Positions 34,705 to 43,105 of a stretch of 64,000 nucleotides of DNA are shown one piece after another. The notes beneath the pieces were generated by a model, which saw only the letters and a program-made list of their open reading frames with translations, had not been told where the DNA came from and searched no databases. A program made the translations under genes and the position numbers. Positions within the stretch are counted from its first letter, which is position 1. Each line of letters opens with the position of its first letter. The stretch spans positions 62,001-126,000 of the forward strand of contig NZ_JADKYM010000001.1 in NCBI RefSeq assembly GCF_015475875.1, read 5' to 3'. The stretch comes from Sphingopyxis solisilvae (lineage in GTDB: Bacteria; Pseudomonadota; Alphaproteobacteria; Sphingomonadales; Sphingomonadaceae).

Positions 34705-34788
34705 GCGTCAATCCTCCAAACGATGCCCCAACCGCTGGTGCAGAAAGGACGCTTGGGAGGACAACTAGTTCCTAGTGGCTCCCCACCG

Positions 34789-34865
34789 CGTCATTGCGAG
34801 CGTAGCGAAGCAATCCAGAGTGCGCGTAAACCGCACTGGATTGCTTCGCTACGCTCGCAATGACG
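34789..34865. repeat. REP palindrome, GTCATTGCGAGCG type
   Basis: CGTCATTGCGAGCGTAGCGA and its complement form arms of about 34 bases around CGTAAAC. It lies between two leftward genes. Related copies are at 38973, 43071, 48254, 48594, 48643, 53939 and 58300. Confidence 0.9.
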
Positions 34866-34870
34866 GACCG

Positions 34871-35425
34871 TTACAGCTTGGGCAGGGTGACGCCCTTTTG
34901 CCCCATATATTTGCCCGCGCGGTCGGCGTAGCTCGTCTCGCACGGCTCGTTGCCCTGTAAAAACAGGAACTGGCACGCGCCCTCATTGGCGTAAATCTTC
35001 GCGGGCAGGGGAGTGGTGTTGGAAAATTCCAGCGTTACATGACCTTCCCAGCCGGGTTCGAGCGGGGTGACGTTCACGATGATGCCGCAGCGCGCATAGG
35101 TCGATTTGCCGAGGCAGATCACCAGCACATCGCGCGGAATGCGGAAATATTCGACCGTGCGGGCGAGGGCAAAGCTGTTCGGCGGGATGATGCAGACGTC
35201 GGTTTCGCGATCGACGAAATTTTTCGGGTCGAAATCCTTGGGATCGACGATCGTCGAATCGACGTTGGTGAAAATCTTGAACTCGGGCGCGACGCGCGCG
35301 TCATAGCCGTAGGAAGAAAGGCCGTAGCTGATGCAGCCGTCGCGGCGCTGCGCCTCGACGAACGGTTCGATCATGCCCTGCGTCCGGGCGGCTTCGCGAA
35401 TCCAGCGGTCGGAAAGAATGGCCAT
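34871..35425 (-). CDS. dcd: dCTP deaminase
   Basis: 184 residues, the usual length. [16 protein letters not shown] near the start, [20 protein letters not shown], and GLKS-like [20 protein letters not shown] carry the catalytic region, and [16 protein letters not shown] follows. It converts dCTP to dUTP for thymidylate synthesis. It lies next to cdd, another cytosine deaminase, but with a repeat between them. Confidence 0.95.
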   Translation of the reverse strand: MAILSDRWIREAARTQGMIEPFVEAQRRDGCISYGLSSYGYDARVAPEFKIFTNVDSTIVDPKDFDPKNFVDRETDVCIIPPNSFALARTVEYFRIPRDVLVICLGKSTYARCGIIVNVTPLEPGWEGHVTLEFSNTTPLPAKIYANEGACQFLFLQGNEPCETSYADRAGKYMGQKGVTLPKL

Positions 35426-35490
35426 GCCGCTGTCTTGTCGAGGGCCGCGCGATTGCGCAAGCGGTCAGTCGTCAAACGCCATTGTTCTTT

Positions 35491-35598
35491 CCGTTCCCCT
35501 GCGAAAGCAGGGGCCCATCACCCAATTTCTCGCTTTCCGGCGCCGTTGCGCGAGAACGCGACGTCAGGAGACGGACCCCCGCCTTCGCAGGGGAACGG
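35491..35598. repeat. REP-type palindrome, CCCTGCGAAAGCAGGG family
   Basis: CCGTTCCCCTGCGAAAGCAG on the left answers CTTCGCAGGGGAACGG on the right, with a variable centre. It fills the gap between dcd and cdd. Relatives are at 21607 and 51005. Confidence 0.8.
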
Positions 35599-35610
35599 TG
35601 GAACGGAAAC

Positions 35611-36057
35611 TCAGACCAGTCCCAGATCTTTTGGGCCAAAGGCGGCAGGGAGCAGCTCGCTGAGCTGGTAGGTCTTCACCGCAGCGCCGTCGCCCGACGC
35701 ACAATGCACCAAGATATCGGTCTTCGACCGCTCGGCGGCCTCGTTCAGGATCTGGCGGCAGCGTCCGCACGGGTTGACGGGATCGCTACCGAGCAACACA
35801 TTGCCGTCGGGGCGCCCGCCGATGATCGCGACCTCGACCAGCTCGCCGATCCAGCCCTCGTTGGCGATCTTGGCCACCGCGGCGGTTTCGGCGCAGAGCG
35901 TCAGGCCATAGCTGGCGTTCTCGACATTGGCGCCGGTCACGACGTCGCCGTTCTTGAGTAGCAGCGCCGCGCCGACATGAAAGCCCGAATAGGGCGCATA
36001 GGCGCGGCTGGCGGCGTCGCGTGCGGCGGCGATCAGTTCGTCGCGGGTGTCGTTCAT
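35611..36057 (-). CDS. cdd: Cytidine deaminase
   Basis: 148 residues from the ATG at 36057, which overlaps the end of the gene upstream by 4 bases. YAPYSGFHVGAALLLKNGDV, NVENASYGLTLCAETAAVAK (zinc Cys and catalytic Glu) and PVNPCGRCRQILNEAAE (the PCxxC zinc pair) are all intact. It deaminates cytidine and deoxycytidine in pyrimidine salvage. Confidence 0.95.
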   Translation of the reverse strand: MNDTRDELIAAARDAASRAYAPYSGFHVGAALLLKNGDVVTGANVENASYGLTLCAETAAVAKIANEGWIGELVEVAIIGGRPDGNVLLGSDPVNPCGRCRQILNEAAERSKTDILVHCASGDGAAVKTYQLSELLPAAFGPKDLGLV

Positions 36058-36809
36058 TCGGGGTCTCCTTGCGGACGGAGGACGTTCCATCCCACCGTGC
36101 CGTCGGCGCCCGACAGGCGCACATAATTATTCGCCTGCCACATCGTCCAGGGATGCGCGCCATATTCGGGTTCGAAAAAGTCGCGGCGCAGCCAGATGGT
36201 GCGGGCGATGCCACGCGTCACCTGATAATCGCTTTCGAACGCCGGGCCGGGCGCAATCAGGCTGCGCTTGCCCATATGCGCCTCGATCTGCGCAAGAAAG
36301 GTCGCGAGTTCCGACAGCAGTAACGCGCGGGTCGGGCGGTCGGGGCAGCGATCGTCATAGTCGAGCCAGACCACGGCGGGCAGCGCGTCGGCGCGGCGGG
36401 GGACGTGGCGGATGAAGTTCGCCGCCTGGTCGGTCGCGAGCTGGCACAGGCTGTAACGGTGGATCGCGCCGGTCTGTACGCCCGCTTCGCGTGCTGCAAC
36501 CATGTTGCGGGTAAATTTGGTGTCGATGCCGCGGGTGCCGTCGGTGCCCATGACATAGGCAAAGTCGGCGCCCGCAGCCTTGATCGAACCCCAATGCACT
36601 TCGCCGTTGCCCGCGTCGATCGTGACGCCCTGCGTCGGATAGAGGGCGCGGTCGGGAGTCCAGCGCGCGGCCCACCAGAGCGCGAGCCCGACGGCCAGCA
36701 GCAGCAGGACGATGGCGGCGCCGATGCGACGGAGCAGGCGCGCGGCGGCGCTACGCCAATCGCCGCCCGGTCGTGTCGGCCGTTTGTTCCTGATCGCCCC
36801 CGTCGCCAC
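36054..36809 (-). CDS. GH25-like membrane-anchored protein with altered catalytic motif
   Basis: 251 residues from a GTG at 36809 (no nearer Met exists). One membrane segment (about residues 30-47) anchors it, with the rest outside. GVTIDAGNGEVHWGSIKAAG, then ADFAYVMGTDGTRGIDTKFT, GVQTGAIHRYSLC, and ALPAVVWLDYDD follow the GH25 muramidase order. The catalytic Asp-x-Glu of this family appears here as Asp150-Tyr151-Asp152, and the usual TEG is TDG. Activity may be lost or changed. It lies between UPF0262 and cdd and is translated with cdd. Confidence 0.8.
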   Translation of the reverse strand: MATGAIRNKRPTRPGGDWRSAAARLLRRIGAAIVLLLLAVGLALWWAARWTPDRALYPTQGVTIDAGNGEVHWGSIKAAGADFAYVMGTDGTRGIDTKFTRNMVAAREAGVQTGAIHRYSLCQLATDQAANFIRHVPRRADALPAVVWLDYDDRCPDRPTRALLLSELATFLAQIEAHMGKRSLIAPGPAFESDYQVTRGIARTIWLRRDFFEPEYGAHPWTMWQANNYVRLSGADGTVGWNVLRPQGDPE

Positions 36810-36812
36810 GCT

Positions 36813-37310
36813 TCAACCCTTGATGTGCAGAACGCAGATCAGCGTGAACAGCCGCCGCGCGGTGTCGAAATCGACCGCGATCTTGCCGTCGAGCCGGTCC
36901 ATCAGCATCTCGGCCGCTTCGTTGTGCAGCGCGCGGCGTGCCATGTCGACGGTCTCGATCTGCTGCGCGGTCGACGTCTTGATCGCCTGATAATAGCTGT
37001 CGCAAATCGCGAAATAATCGCGGATCGGGCGGCGGAAGCGGCCAAGGCCGAGGATGATCGCTTCGAGCGGCGATCCGTCCTCTCGGCTGATTTCGAAGAT
37101 CAGACGTCCGTCCTCGACGCGCAACAGCAGGCGGTAGGGGCCGGCATAGCCATCGGGGTGGCCGCGTTGCGGCACGAACCTGTTCTCTTCCAGAATGTCG
37201 AAAATCGCGACGCGGCGCTCCTGTTCGACGTCCGGGTTGCGCCAGATGATCGAGCCTTCGTCGAGCTCGATCGAGATGATGCGCTGTCGGGATGGGTCGG
37301 CGTCTGACAT
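36813..37310 (-). CDS. UPF0262 family protein
   Basis: 165 residues from the ATG at 37310. The conserved order RIISIELDEGSIIWRNPDVE, ERRVAIFDILEENRFVP, GPYRLLLRVEDGRLIFEI, IILGLGRFRRPIRDYFAICD and HNEAAEMLMDRLDGKIAVDF identify UPF0262, an alphaproteobacterial family with no known role. The end LFTLICVLHIKG is also conserved. It is divergent from dnaB, a frequent arrangement. Confidence 0.92.
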   Translation of the reverse strand: MSDADPSRQRIISIELDEGSIIWRNPDVEQERRVAIFDILEENRFVPQRGHPDGYAGPYRLLLRVEDGRLIFEISREDGSPLEAIILGLGRFRRPIRDYFAICDSYYQAIKTSTAQQIETVDMARRALHNEAAEMLMDRLDGKIAVDFDTARRLFTLICVLHIKG

Positions 37311-37425
37311 TGTGCCTGTGCTTCTACTTGTCACGGGGCGAAGGGCAAGCCGACTTATTCACAGCATTCCACAGTTATGATAGGCTGGCGGACATCGCCG
37401 GTTGCACCCTGTCGGGCGCTCGCCC

Positions 37426-38949
37426 ATGAAGATCGCTATGCCCGAACTCGCCCTGATCCCGACCCCGGCAAGGACTGGGGATGAACGCCAATTGCCCCGC
37501 AATATCGAGGCCGAGGCGGCGTTTCTGGGTGCGATCCTGATCGACAACCGAGTCGTCGAGGATCTGCCGGTCCAGCTGAGCCCAGATCATTTCTTCGAAG
37601 CGCTGCACGGGCGCATCTTTCAGCAGACGATGGCTCTCATCGAGCGCAACAGCATCGCGACGCCGGTGACGTTGAAGCCCTATTTCGAAGCCGACGAGGC
37701 GATGAAGGCGGTTGGCGGGGTCGGCTATCTGGCGCAGCTCACGGGCAGCGGCGCCGGCCTGATCGGCGCGCGCGACTTTGCCAAGCAGATTTACGACCTG
37801 GCGTTGCTCCGCGAACTGGCGGGCGTGGGGCGGACGCTGGTCGAAAGCGCCCTCGACACCAGCGAGCGCGTCGATCCGCAGGCGCAGATCGAGGAGGCCG
37901 AAACCGCGCTGTATCGCGTCGCGGGCGGCGAGGCCGAGATGGGGTCGGTCAAAAGCTTCAACCAGGCGAGCCTCACCGCGCTGCAAGCCGCCGAACGCGC
38001 GCTCAATTCGGGCGGCCATCTGTCGGGGATCACCACTGGCATTTCGAGCATGAACGCCAAGATCGGCGGCATGCACAATTCGGACTTGATGATCCTCGCC
38101 GGACGTCCCGGCATGGGCAAGACCTCGCTCGCGACCAACATCGCCTATAACGCGGCCGAACGCTGGCGCCGCGACGAGGATGACGGGATTCCGCCCGAAA
38201 AGAATATGGGCGCCAAGGTCGCCTTTTTCAGCCTCGAAATGTCGGCGGACCAGCTGGCGACGCGCGTGCTTGCCGAACAATCGGGGGTGTCGGGCGAGGC
38301 GCTGCGCATGGGCAAGATCAGCAAGGAGCAGTTCCAGCAGCTGAGCCGCGCCGCGCAGCAGCTCCAGACGCTGCCGCTATACATCGACGACACGCCCGGA
38401 CTGACGATCGCCGGGCTGCGAACGCGCGCGCGGCGGCTCCAGCGGCGCCACGGCATCGGCTTCATCATCGTCGACTATCTGCAATTGTTGCAGGGGTCGT
38501 CGCGCAGCGGCGACAACCGGGTGCAGGAAATTTCCGAAATTTCGCGTGGTTTGAAGACGCTGGCCAAAGAATTGAACGTCCCGGTGATGGCGCTGTCGCA
38601 GCTCAGTCGCCAGGTCGAAAGCCGCGAGGACAAGCGCCCGCAACTGTCCGACCTGCGCGAATCGGGCTCGATCGAACAGGACGCCGACATGGTGCTGTTC
38701 GTTTTCCGCGAGGATTATTATGTCGCGGCGCGCGAGCCCAAACGCCCGATCGAGGGTGACGATGTCAAAATTCATGCACAGCACGAGGAATGGGCGGCCG
38801 AAATGGAGCGCGTCTTCGGCCTCGCCGAAGTGATCGTCGCCAAATCGCGTCACGGCTCCACCGGCAAGATCCGCCTGCACTTCGAGGCGAAGACGACCAA
38901 GTTCAGCGACCTGGCCGACGACAGCCAGGCGTATGACGATTATGAATAG
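37426..38949 (+). CDS. dnaB: Replicative DNA helicase DnaB
   Basis: 507 residues from the ATG at 37426 (the ATG at 37438 is possible). The N-terminal domain PRNIEAEAAFLGAILIDNRV binds primase. The RecA-type C-domain carries ILAGRPGMGKTSLATNIA (Walker A), AFFSLEMSADQLATRVL and GIGFIIVDYLQLLQG (Walker B), and RESGSIEQDADMVLFVFRED. It unwinds DNA at the fork. The gene is divergent from UPF0262. Confidence 0.96.
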   Translation: MKIAMPELALIPTPARTGDERQLPRNIEAEAAFLGAILIDNRVVEDLPVQLSPDHFFEALHGRIFQQTMALIERNSIATPVTLKPYFEADEAMKAVGGVGYLAQLTGSGAGLIGARDFAKQIYDLALLRELAGVGRTLVESALDTSERVDPQAQIEEAETALYRVAGGEAEMGSVKSFNQASLTALQAAERALNSGGHLSGITTGISSMNAKIGGMHNSDLMILAGRPGMGKTSLATNIAYNAAERWRRDEDDGIPPEKNMGAKVAFFSLEMSADQLATRVLAEQSGVSGEALRMGKISKEQFQQLSRAAQQLQTLPLYIDDTPGLTIAGLRTRARRLQRRHGIGFIIVDYLQLLQGSSRSGDNRVQEISEISRGLKTLAKELNVPVMALSQLSRQVESREDKRPQLSDLRESGSIEQDADMVLFVFREDYYVAAREPKRPIEGDDVKIHAQHEEWAAEMERVFGLAEVIVAKSRHGSTGKIRLHFEAKTTKFSDLADDSQAYDDYE

Positions 38950-38972
38950 CGCGTAACCGGCCGCTGGAGTCT

Positions 38973-39055
38973 GTCATTGCGAGCGAAGCGAAGCAATCCA
39001 GAGCGGTTTACGCAGGCTCTGGATTGCCGCGTCGCCCTCGGCTCCTCGCAATGAC
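38973..39055. repeat. REP palindrome with two arm types
   Basis: The left arm is GTCATTGCGAGCGAAGCGAA; the right arm is the complement of a different type (GCGAGGAGCCGAGGGCGACG). It lies between dnaB and cysH. Confidence 0.88.
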
Positions 39056-39062
39056 GAGGTTG

Positions 39063-39869
39063 TCAAAACGCCGGGTCGTTCGCCGGGTCGTCGTCGATCG
39101 GCGACGCCACGGCTTCATGGATACCGCATTCGGTCTTGTCCCAGCCGCGCCAGCGGCCCGATCGCGGGTCTTCGCCGGGTTTCACCTTCGACGTGCAGGG
39201 CGAGCAGCCGATCGACGGGTAGCCCTCGGCTTCGAGCGGATGCCGCGGCAGGTCGTGCGCCGCGAAATAATCGTCGAGCATTGCGCGCGTCCAATTGGCG
39301 AGCGGGTTGAATTTCAGGCGGCCGGTGTTGCCGTCGAGTTCGAAGCGCGGCAGTCCCTGCCGCGTCGCCGACTGGAACCCCTTGCGCCCGGTGATCGACG
39401 TGTCGAAATCGGTCAGCGCCTTTTCGAGCGGCTTCACCTTGCGGATTTCGCAGCAACCGTCGGGATCGTAGGACCAGCGCAGCTCGGTCGCATCCTTCTT
39501 CGCCAGATCGTCGGGATCGGGGGTCAGGTTGACGATATTGAGCTTCAGCCGCGCCGCCAGTTCGTCGCGATAGGCCAAAGTTTCGGGGAAATGCTTGCCG
39601 GTATCGAGGAACAGCACCGGCATGTCGGGCGCCACCTGGGCGACGAGATGGAGCAACACCGCGCTTTCGGCGCCAAAGCTCGACACGACCGCCGTCTCGC
39701 CGAGCAGCCCCGCGCCGATCACGCTTGCGACGACCTCGGCCGCATCCTGGCCGCGGAACAAATTGTTGAGGCGGATGACGTCCGCCTGCGTGAAACGCGG
39801 CGCGACGTCGATGCGGTCGCGGCTACGGTCTTCGCCGGCTTTGGGGAGAACGTGTTTCACGTCAGCCAT
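39063..39869 (-). CDS. cysH: Assimilatory (phospho)adenylylsulfate reductase
   Basis: 268 residues. The PP-loop-like start (ETAVVSSFGAESAVLLHLVA) and FLDTGKHFPETLAYRDEL bind the nucleotide sulfate. Two cysteine pairs, Cys139-Cys140 (DGCCEIRKVKPL) and Cys222/Cys225 (GCSPC), are the [4Fe-4S] ligands of the APS-reducing type, and Cys248 (ECGIH) is the catalytic thiolate. It therefore probably uses APS rather than PAPS. Its start overlaps the end of the DUF934 gene by 8 bases. Confidence 0.94.
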   Translation of the reverse strand: MADVKHVLPKAGEDRSRDRIDVAPRFTQADVIRLNNLFRGQDAAEVVASVIGAGLLGETAVVSSFGAESAVLLHLVAQVAPDMPVLFLDTGKHFPETLAYRDELAARLKLNIVNLTPDPDDLAKKDATELRWSYDPDGCCEIRKVKPLEKALTDFDTSITGRKGFQSATRQGLPRFELDGNTGRLKFNPLANWTRAMLDDYFAAHDLPRHPLEAEGYPSIGCSPCTSKVKPGEDPRSGRWRGWDKTECGIHEAVASPIDDDPANDPAF

Positions 39870-40275
39870 GCCTCAGCTTCCATATCGGCACCGCGCCGTC
39901 GGCGGCGGTCTGATAATGTTCGGGCCAGCGCGTCAGCGCCGCCTCGACATCGGCGGGATTGAGAGATTTTTCGGGCGCAAAGCTGTCGAAGCCGCAGCGC
40001 TTCATATAGGCGATCTGGTCGACCAGCACGTCGCCCTGTGCGCGCAACTCGCCCGTGAAACCCGCCTCGCGAAGGATGCGCGCCGACGAATAGCCGCGGC
40101 CGTCGCGGAACTTCGGGAACGCGACCTCGATCAGCTTGAGCCGGTCGAGAAAGGGGATCAGCGCGCGGGCGTCTTCATCGGATTCGAGCCGCACCGCGGT
40201 CGCGTTCGACTGTTCGAGGAAGGCGTCGAGCGTGACGCAGGGTTCCTCGCCGTCCGAGTGAATATGTTCAACCAT
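39862..40275 (-). CDS. DUF934 protein of the sulfate reduction operon
   Basis: 137 residues from the ATG at 40275, which overlaps cysI by 8 bases. LESDEDARALIPFLDRLKLI, VAFPKFRDGRGYSSARIL and LRAQGDVLVDQIAYMKRCGF are the conserved DUF934 parts. The family occurs with cysH and cysI and is thought to help sulfite reduction, but its exact role is unproven. Tight overlap on both sides indicates coupled translation. Confidence 0.92.
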   Translation of the reverse strand: MVEHIHSDGEEPCVTLDAFLEQSNATAVRLESDEDARALIPFLDRLKLIEVAFPKFRDGRGYSSARILREAGFTGELRAQGDVLVDQIAYMKRCGFDSFAPEKSLNPADVEAALTRWPEHYQTAADGAVPIWKLRHG

Positions 40276-41899
40276 AGATCGCCTCCTTAAAGGGGGCCAT
40301 GCCGACGCGGCGGAAAGTGTCGACGAAACGCTCTCCCTCCGACCGTTCGGCGAGATATTTGTCGGTGACGCGCTCGATCGCGTCGACAATGCCGTCTTCG
40401 TCGAAGCCGGGGCCGGTGATCGTGCCGAGCGACACATCTTCGGCACCCGATCCGCCGAGCAGAAGCTGGTAATTTTCGGTGCCTTTGCGGTCGACGCCAA
40501 GGATGCCGATGTGACCGGCATGGTGATGCCCGCACGCGTTGATGCAGCCTGAAATCTTGAGCTTGAGCTCGCCCAGTTCCTTCTGACGGCCGAGGTCCGA
40601 GAAGCGCGTCGCGATCTTCTGCGCGACCGGGATCGAGCGCGCGTTGGCGAGGCTGCAATAATCGAGACCGGGGCAGGCGATTATGTCGCTGATCAGGTCG
40701 AGGTTCGGCGTCGCGAGGCCCGCGGCGTCGAGCGCCTGCCAGATCGCGTACAGGTCGGCCTTGCGGACATGCGGCAGCACGATGTTCTGCGCGTGGGTAA
40801 CGCGCAGTTCGTCGTGGCTGTAGCGTTCGGCCAAATCGGCCATGACGTCGATCTGCGCCGACGACGCATCGCCGGGGATGCCGCCGACGGGCTTCAGGCT
40901 GATATTGACGATCGCATGGCCGGGCACCTTGTGCGCGGCGACATTCTGGTCGACCCAGACCGCGAAATCGGGATCGCTGCGGTCGATCGCGTCGGGCGCC
41001 GAGGCATCAAGCGGCGGCATCGCAAACTGCGCCGCGATGCGGTCGAATTCGGCCTTCGGCGGATCGATGCCGAGCGACTTCACATGCGAGAATTCTTCCT
41101 CGACCTGACGGCGATATTCGTCGGCGCCCAGCTCGTGGATCAGGATCTTGATCCGCGCCTTGTAGATATTGTCGCGCCGGCCGTAGCGGTTGTACACGCG
41201 CAGGCACGCCTCGGTGTAGCTGAGCAGGTCGTCGAGCGGCACAAAATCCTTGATCAGCGGCGCGATCATCGGGGTGCGGCCCATGCCGCCGCCGACATAG
41301 AAAGCGGCGCCGTGGGCGCCGTCCTTCTCGACAATCTGGATGCCGATGTCGTGGAGACGCATCGCGGCGCGATCTTCCTCGGCCGCGATCACCGCAATTT
41401 TAAACTTGCGTGGCAAATAGCTGAATTCGGGGTGGAAGCTCGACCATTGGCGCAGCAGCTCGGCCCACGGGCGCGGATCGGTGATCTCGTCGGCGGCGGC
41501 GCCCGCCCACTGGTCGGAACTGATGTTGCGGATGCAATTGCCGCTCGTCTGGATCGCGTGCATCTCGACCGACGCCAGATCGGCGAGGATCGCGGGGGCA
41601 TCCTCCAGCTTTATCCAGTTATACTGGATATTCTGGCGGGTGGTGAAATGGCCGTAATCGCGGTCATATTTGCGCGCGATATGCGCCAGCATCCGCATCT
41701 GGCGGCTGTCGAGCGTGCCATAGGGCACCGCGACGCGCAGCATATAGGCGTGGAGCTGAAGATAGAGGCCGTTCATCAGCCGCAGCGGCTTGAACTGATC
41801 CTCGGTGATTTCGCCCGCCAGGCGGCGCTTCACCTGATCCGAAAATTCGGCGACGCGGGCGGCGACCATCGCATGGTCATATTCGTCATATTTATACAT
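40268..41899 (-). CDS. cysI: Nitrite/sulfite reductase, hemoprotein type
   Basis: 543 residues. IQTSGNCIRNISSDQWAGAA is the first siroheme region. Two cysteine pairs hold the [4Fe-4S]-siroheme centre: CPGLDYC in the first and SGCINACGHHHAGHIGI in the second. Two ferredoxin-like half domains are repeated, as in this superfamily. In this operon it should reduce sulfite to sulfide, with electrons from NADPH or ferredoxin. No cysJ flavoprotein is adjacent. The DUF2849 gene starts just upstream. Confidence 0.93.
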   Translation of the reverse strand: MYKYDEYDHAMVAARVAEFSDQVKRRLAGEITEDQFKPLRLMNGLYLQLHAYMLRVAVPYGTLDSRQMRMLAHIARKYDRDYGHFTTRQNIQYNWIKLEDAPAILADLASVEMHAIQTSGNCIRNISSDQWAGAAADEITDPRPWAELLRQWSSFHPEFSYLPRKFKIAVIAAEEDRAAMRLHDIGIQIVEKDGAHGAAFYVGGGMGRTPMIAPLIKDFVPLDDLLSYTEACLRVYNRYGRRDNIYKARIKILIHELGADEYRRQVEEEFSHVKSLGIDPPKAEFDRIAAQFAMPPLDASAPDAIDRSDPDFAVWVDQNVAAHKVPGHAIVNISLKPVGGIPGDASSAQIDVMADLAERYSHDELRVTHAQNIVLPHVRKADLYAIWQALDAAGLATPNLDLISDIIACPGLDYCSLANARSIPVAQKIATRFSDLGRQKELGELKLKISGCINACGHHHAGHIGILGVDRKGTENYQLLLGGSGAEDVSLGTITGPGFDEDGIVDAIERVTDKYLAERSEGERFVDTFRRVGMAPFKEAIYG

Positions 41900-41900
41900 G

Positions 41901-42197
41901 TTAGATCACCCAGTCGCCGGCCGCGGGATCGGCGGGTTTCAGTGTCAGGTCGGGGCGCACGGTCGGGCCGAGGGCGCGGATGCGGTCCTTGATATGCGCG
42001 GGGCGCGGGCCGTCGGCGGTTTGCTCACCCGCGATGATATAGGGTGCGTTGACGCGGCGCGCGGCTTCCTCGACCGCAAGGATCGCCTCGCCCTGTTCGC
42101 CGACGTCGGCAGCGTCCTCGATGTGCAGCGACCAGTCGGCGCCGGTCCACCAGGTGACAAATCCTGTTTTCAGATCGTTGCCGGTCAACAGTTTCAT
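41901..42197 (-). CDS. DUF2849 domain-containing protein
   Basis: 98 residues. KLLTGNDLKTGFVTWWTGAD, EAILAVEEAARRVNAPYIIA and PAHIKDRIRALGPTVRPDL are the DUF2849 pattern. It sits between cobA (4-base overlap) and cysI in alphaproteobacterial sulfur operons, so a part in sulfite reduction is likely, but none is shown. Confidence 0.9.
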   Translation of the reverse strand: MKLLTGNDLKTGFVTWWTGADWSLHIEDAADVGEQGEAILAVEEAARRVNAPYIIAGEQTADGPRPAHIKDRIRALGPTVRPDLTLKPADPAAGDWVI

Positions 42198-42982
42198 GCA
42201 AAATTCCCCAATTTTTCGGCAACCCCAGGCGCGCCGAGACAGTCGAGCGCATCGGCGCGCGCGGCAACCTTGCCGACGATGATCAGCGCCGGGCTCTTCA
42301 CCACTTTGCGCGCGACGAGATCGCCCAGATCAGCGAGCAGCGTGCGCAGGACGCGCGCGTCGGCGGTGGTACCGCGCTCGATCACCGCGACGGGCAGGTC
42401 GGGCGACACGCCGTTGGCGATCAGCTTGTCGGCGATCGCGGTCGCGGTGGCGATGCCCATATAGATGACGAGGGTGCGGCCATGGCCCGCGAGGCCCGAC
42501 CAGTCCTGATCGGACAGATCCTTGCACTGACCAGCGACGAAGCTGACCGCGCTCGCGTCTTCGCGGTGGGTGAGGGGGAGGCCTGCCTGTGCTGCGCAGC
42601 CTGCTGCAGCGGTGATGCCGGGGACAACTTCGCAGACGATGCCCGCTTCGCGCGCCGCGTCGAGTTCCTCGCCGCCGCGCCCGAAAATAAACGGATCGCC
42701 GCCCTTCAGCCGCACCACCTGCTTGCCCGCCTGCGCCTCACGGACGAGCAGTTCGTTGATCAGCTCCTGCTTCATCGTATGGCGACTGCGCTGCTTGGCG
42801 ACGCTGATCCGCTCGACATGCGGCGGGATCAGCGCGAGCACGCCGTCGCCGACCAGCCCGTCATGGACGACCAGATCGGCGGTTTCGAGCAGCCGCGCGG
42901 CGCGCAGGGTCAGCAGGTCGGGGTCGCCGGGACCGGCGCCAACGAGCCACAATTTGCCCGAGGTAGAGGGAGTCTTTTCCAT
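42194..42982 (-). CDS. cobA: Uroporphyrinogen-III C-methyltransferase
   Basis: 262 residues from the ATG at 42982. GKLWLVGAGPGDPDLLTLRA is the opening SAM-binding strand, VVRLKGGDPFIFGRGGEELD and VPGITAAAGCAAQAGLPLTH are the two further family motifs. It methylates uroporphyrinogen III to precorrin-2 for siroheme, the cofactor of the reductase two genes downstream. There is no CysG-type oxidase/chelatase domain. A separate gene must finish siroheme. Confidence 0.94.
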   Translation of the reverse strand: MEKTPSTSGKLWLVGAGPGDPDLLTLRAARLLETADLVVHDGLVGDGVLALIPPHVERISVAKQRSRHTMKQELINELLVREAQAGKQVVRLKGGDPFIFGRGGEELDAAREAGIVCEVVPGITAAAGCAAQAGLPLTHREDASAVSFVAGQCKDLSDQDWSGLAGHGRTLVIYMGIATATAIADKLIANGVSPDLPVAVIERGTTADARVLRTLLADLGDLVARKVVKSPALIIVGKVAARADALDCLGAPGVAEKLGNFA

Positions 42983-43070
42983 GCACGATAGATGATGGCG
43001 CGGCCGCCGAATGGCAAAGCAGGCTTTATTGACGCTGATGAAGGTAAAATTGCGCCGACATTCTTCCACT

Positions 43071-43100
43071 CGTCATTGCTTCGCTTCGCTCGCAATGACG
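43071..43100. repeat. Short REP palindrome
   Basis: CGTCATTGC...GCAATGACG with a TTCGCTTCGCTC centre, a compact form of the GTCATTGCGAGCG family. It is between cobA and astD. Confidence 0.8.
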
Positions 43101-43105
43101 AGGCG

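Noticed and set aside
42983..43105. Riboswitch before cobA
   Set aside because: Only a short REP palindrome is visible; no cobalamin or SAM aptamer pattern was recognised.
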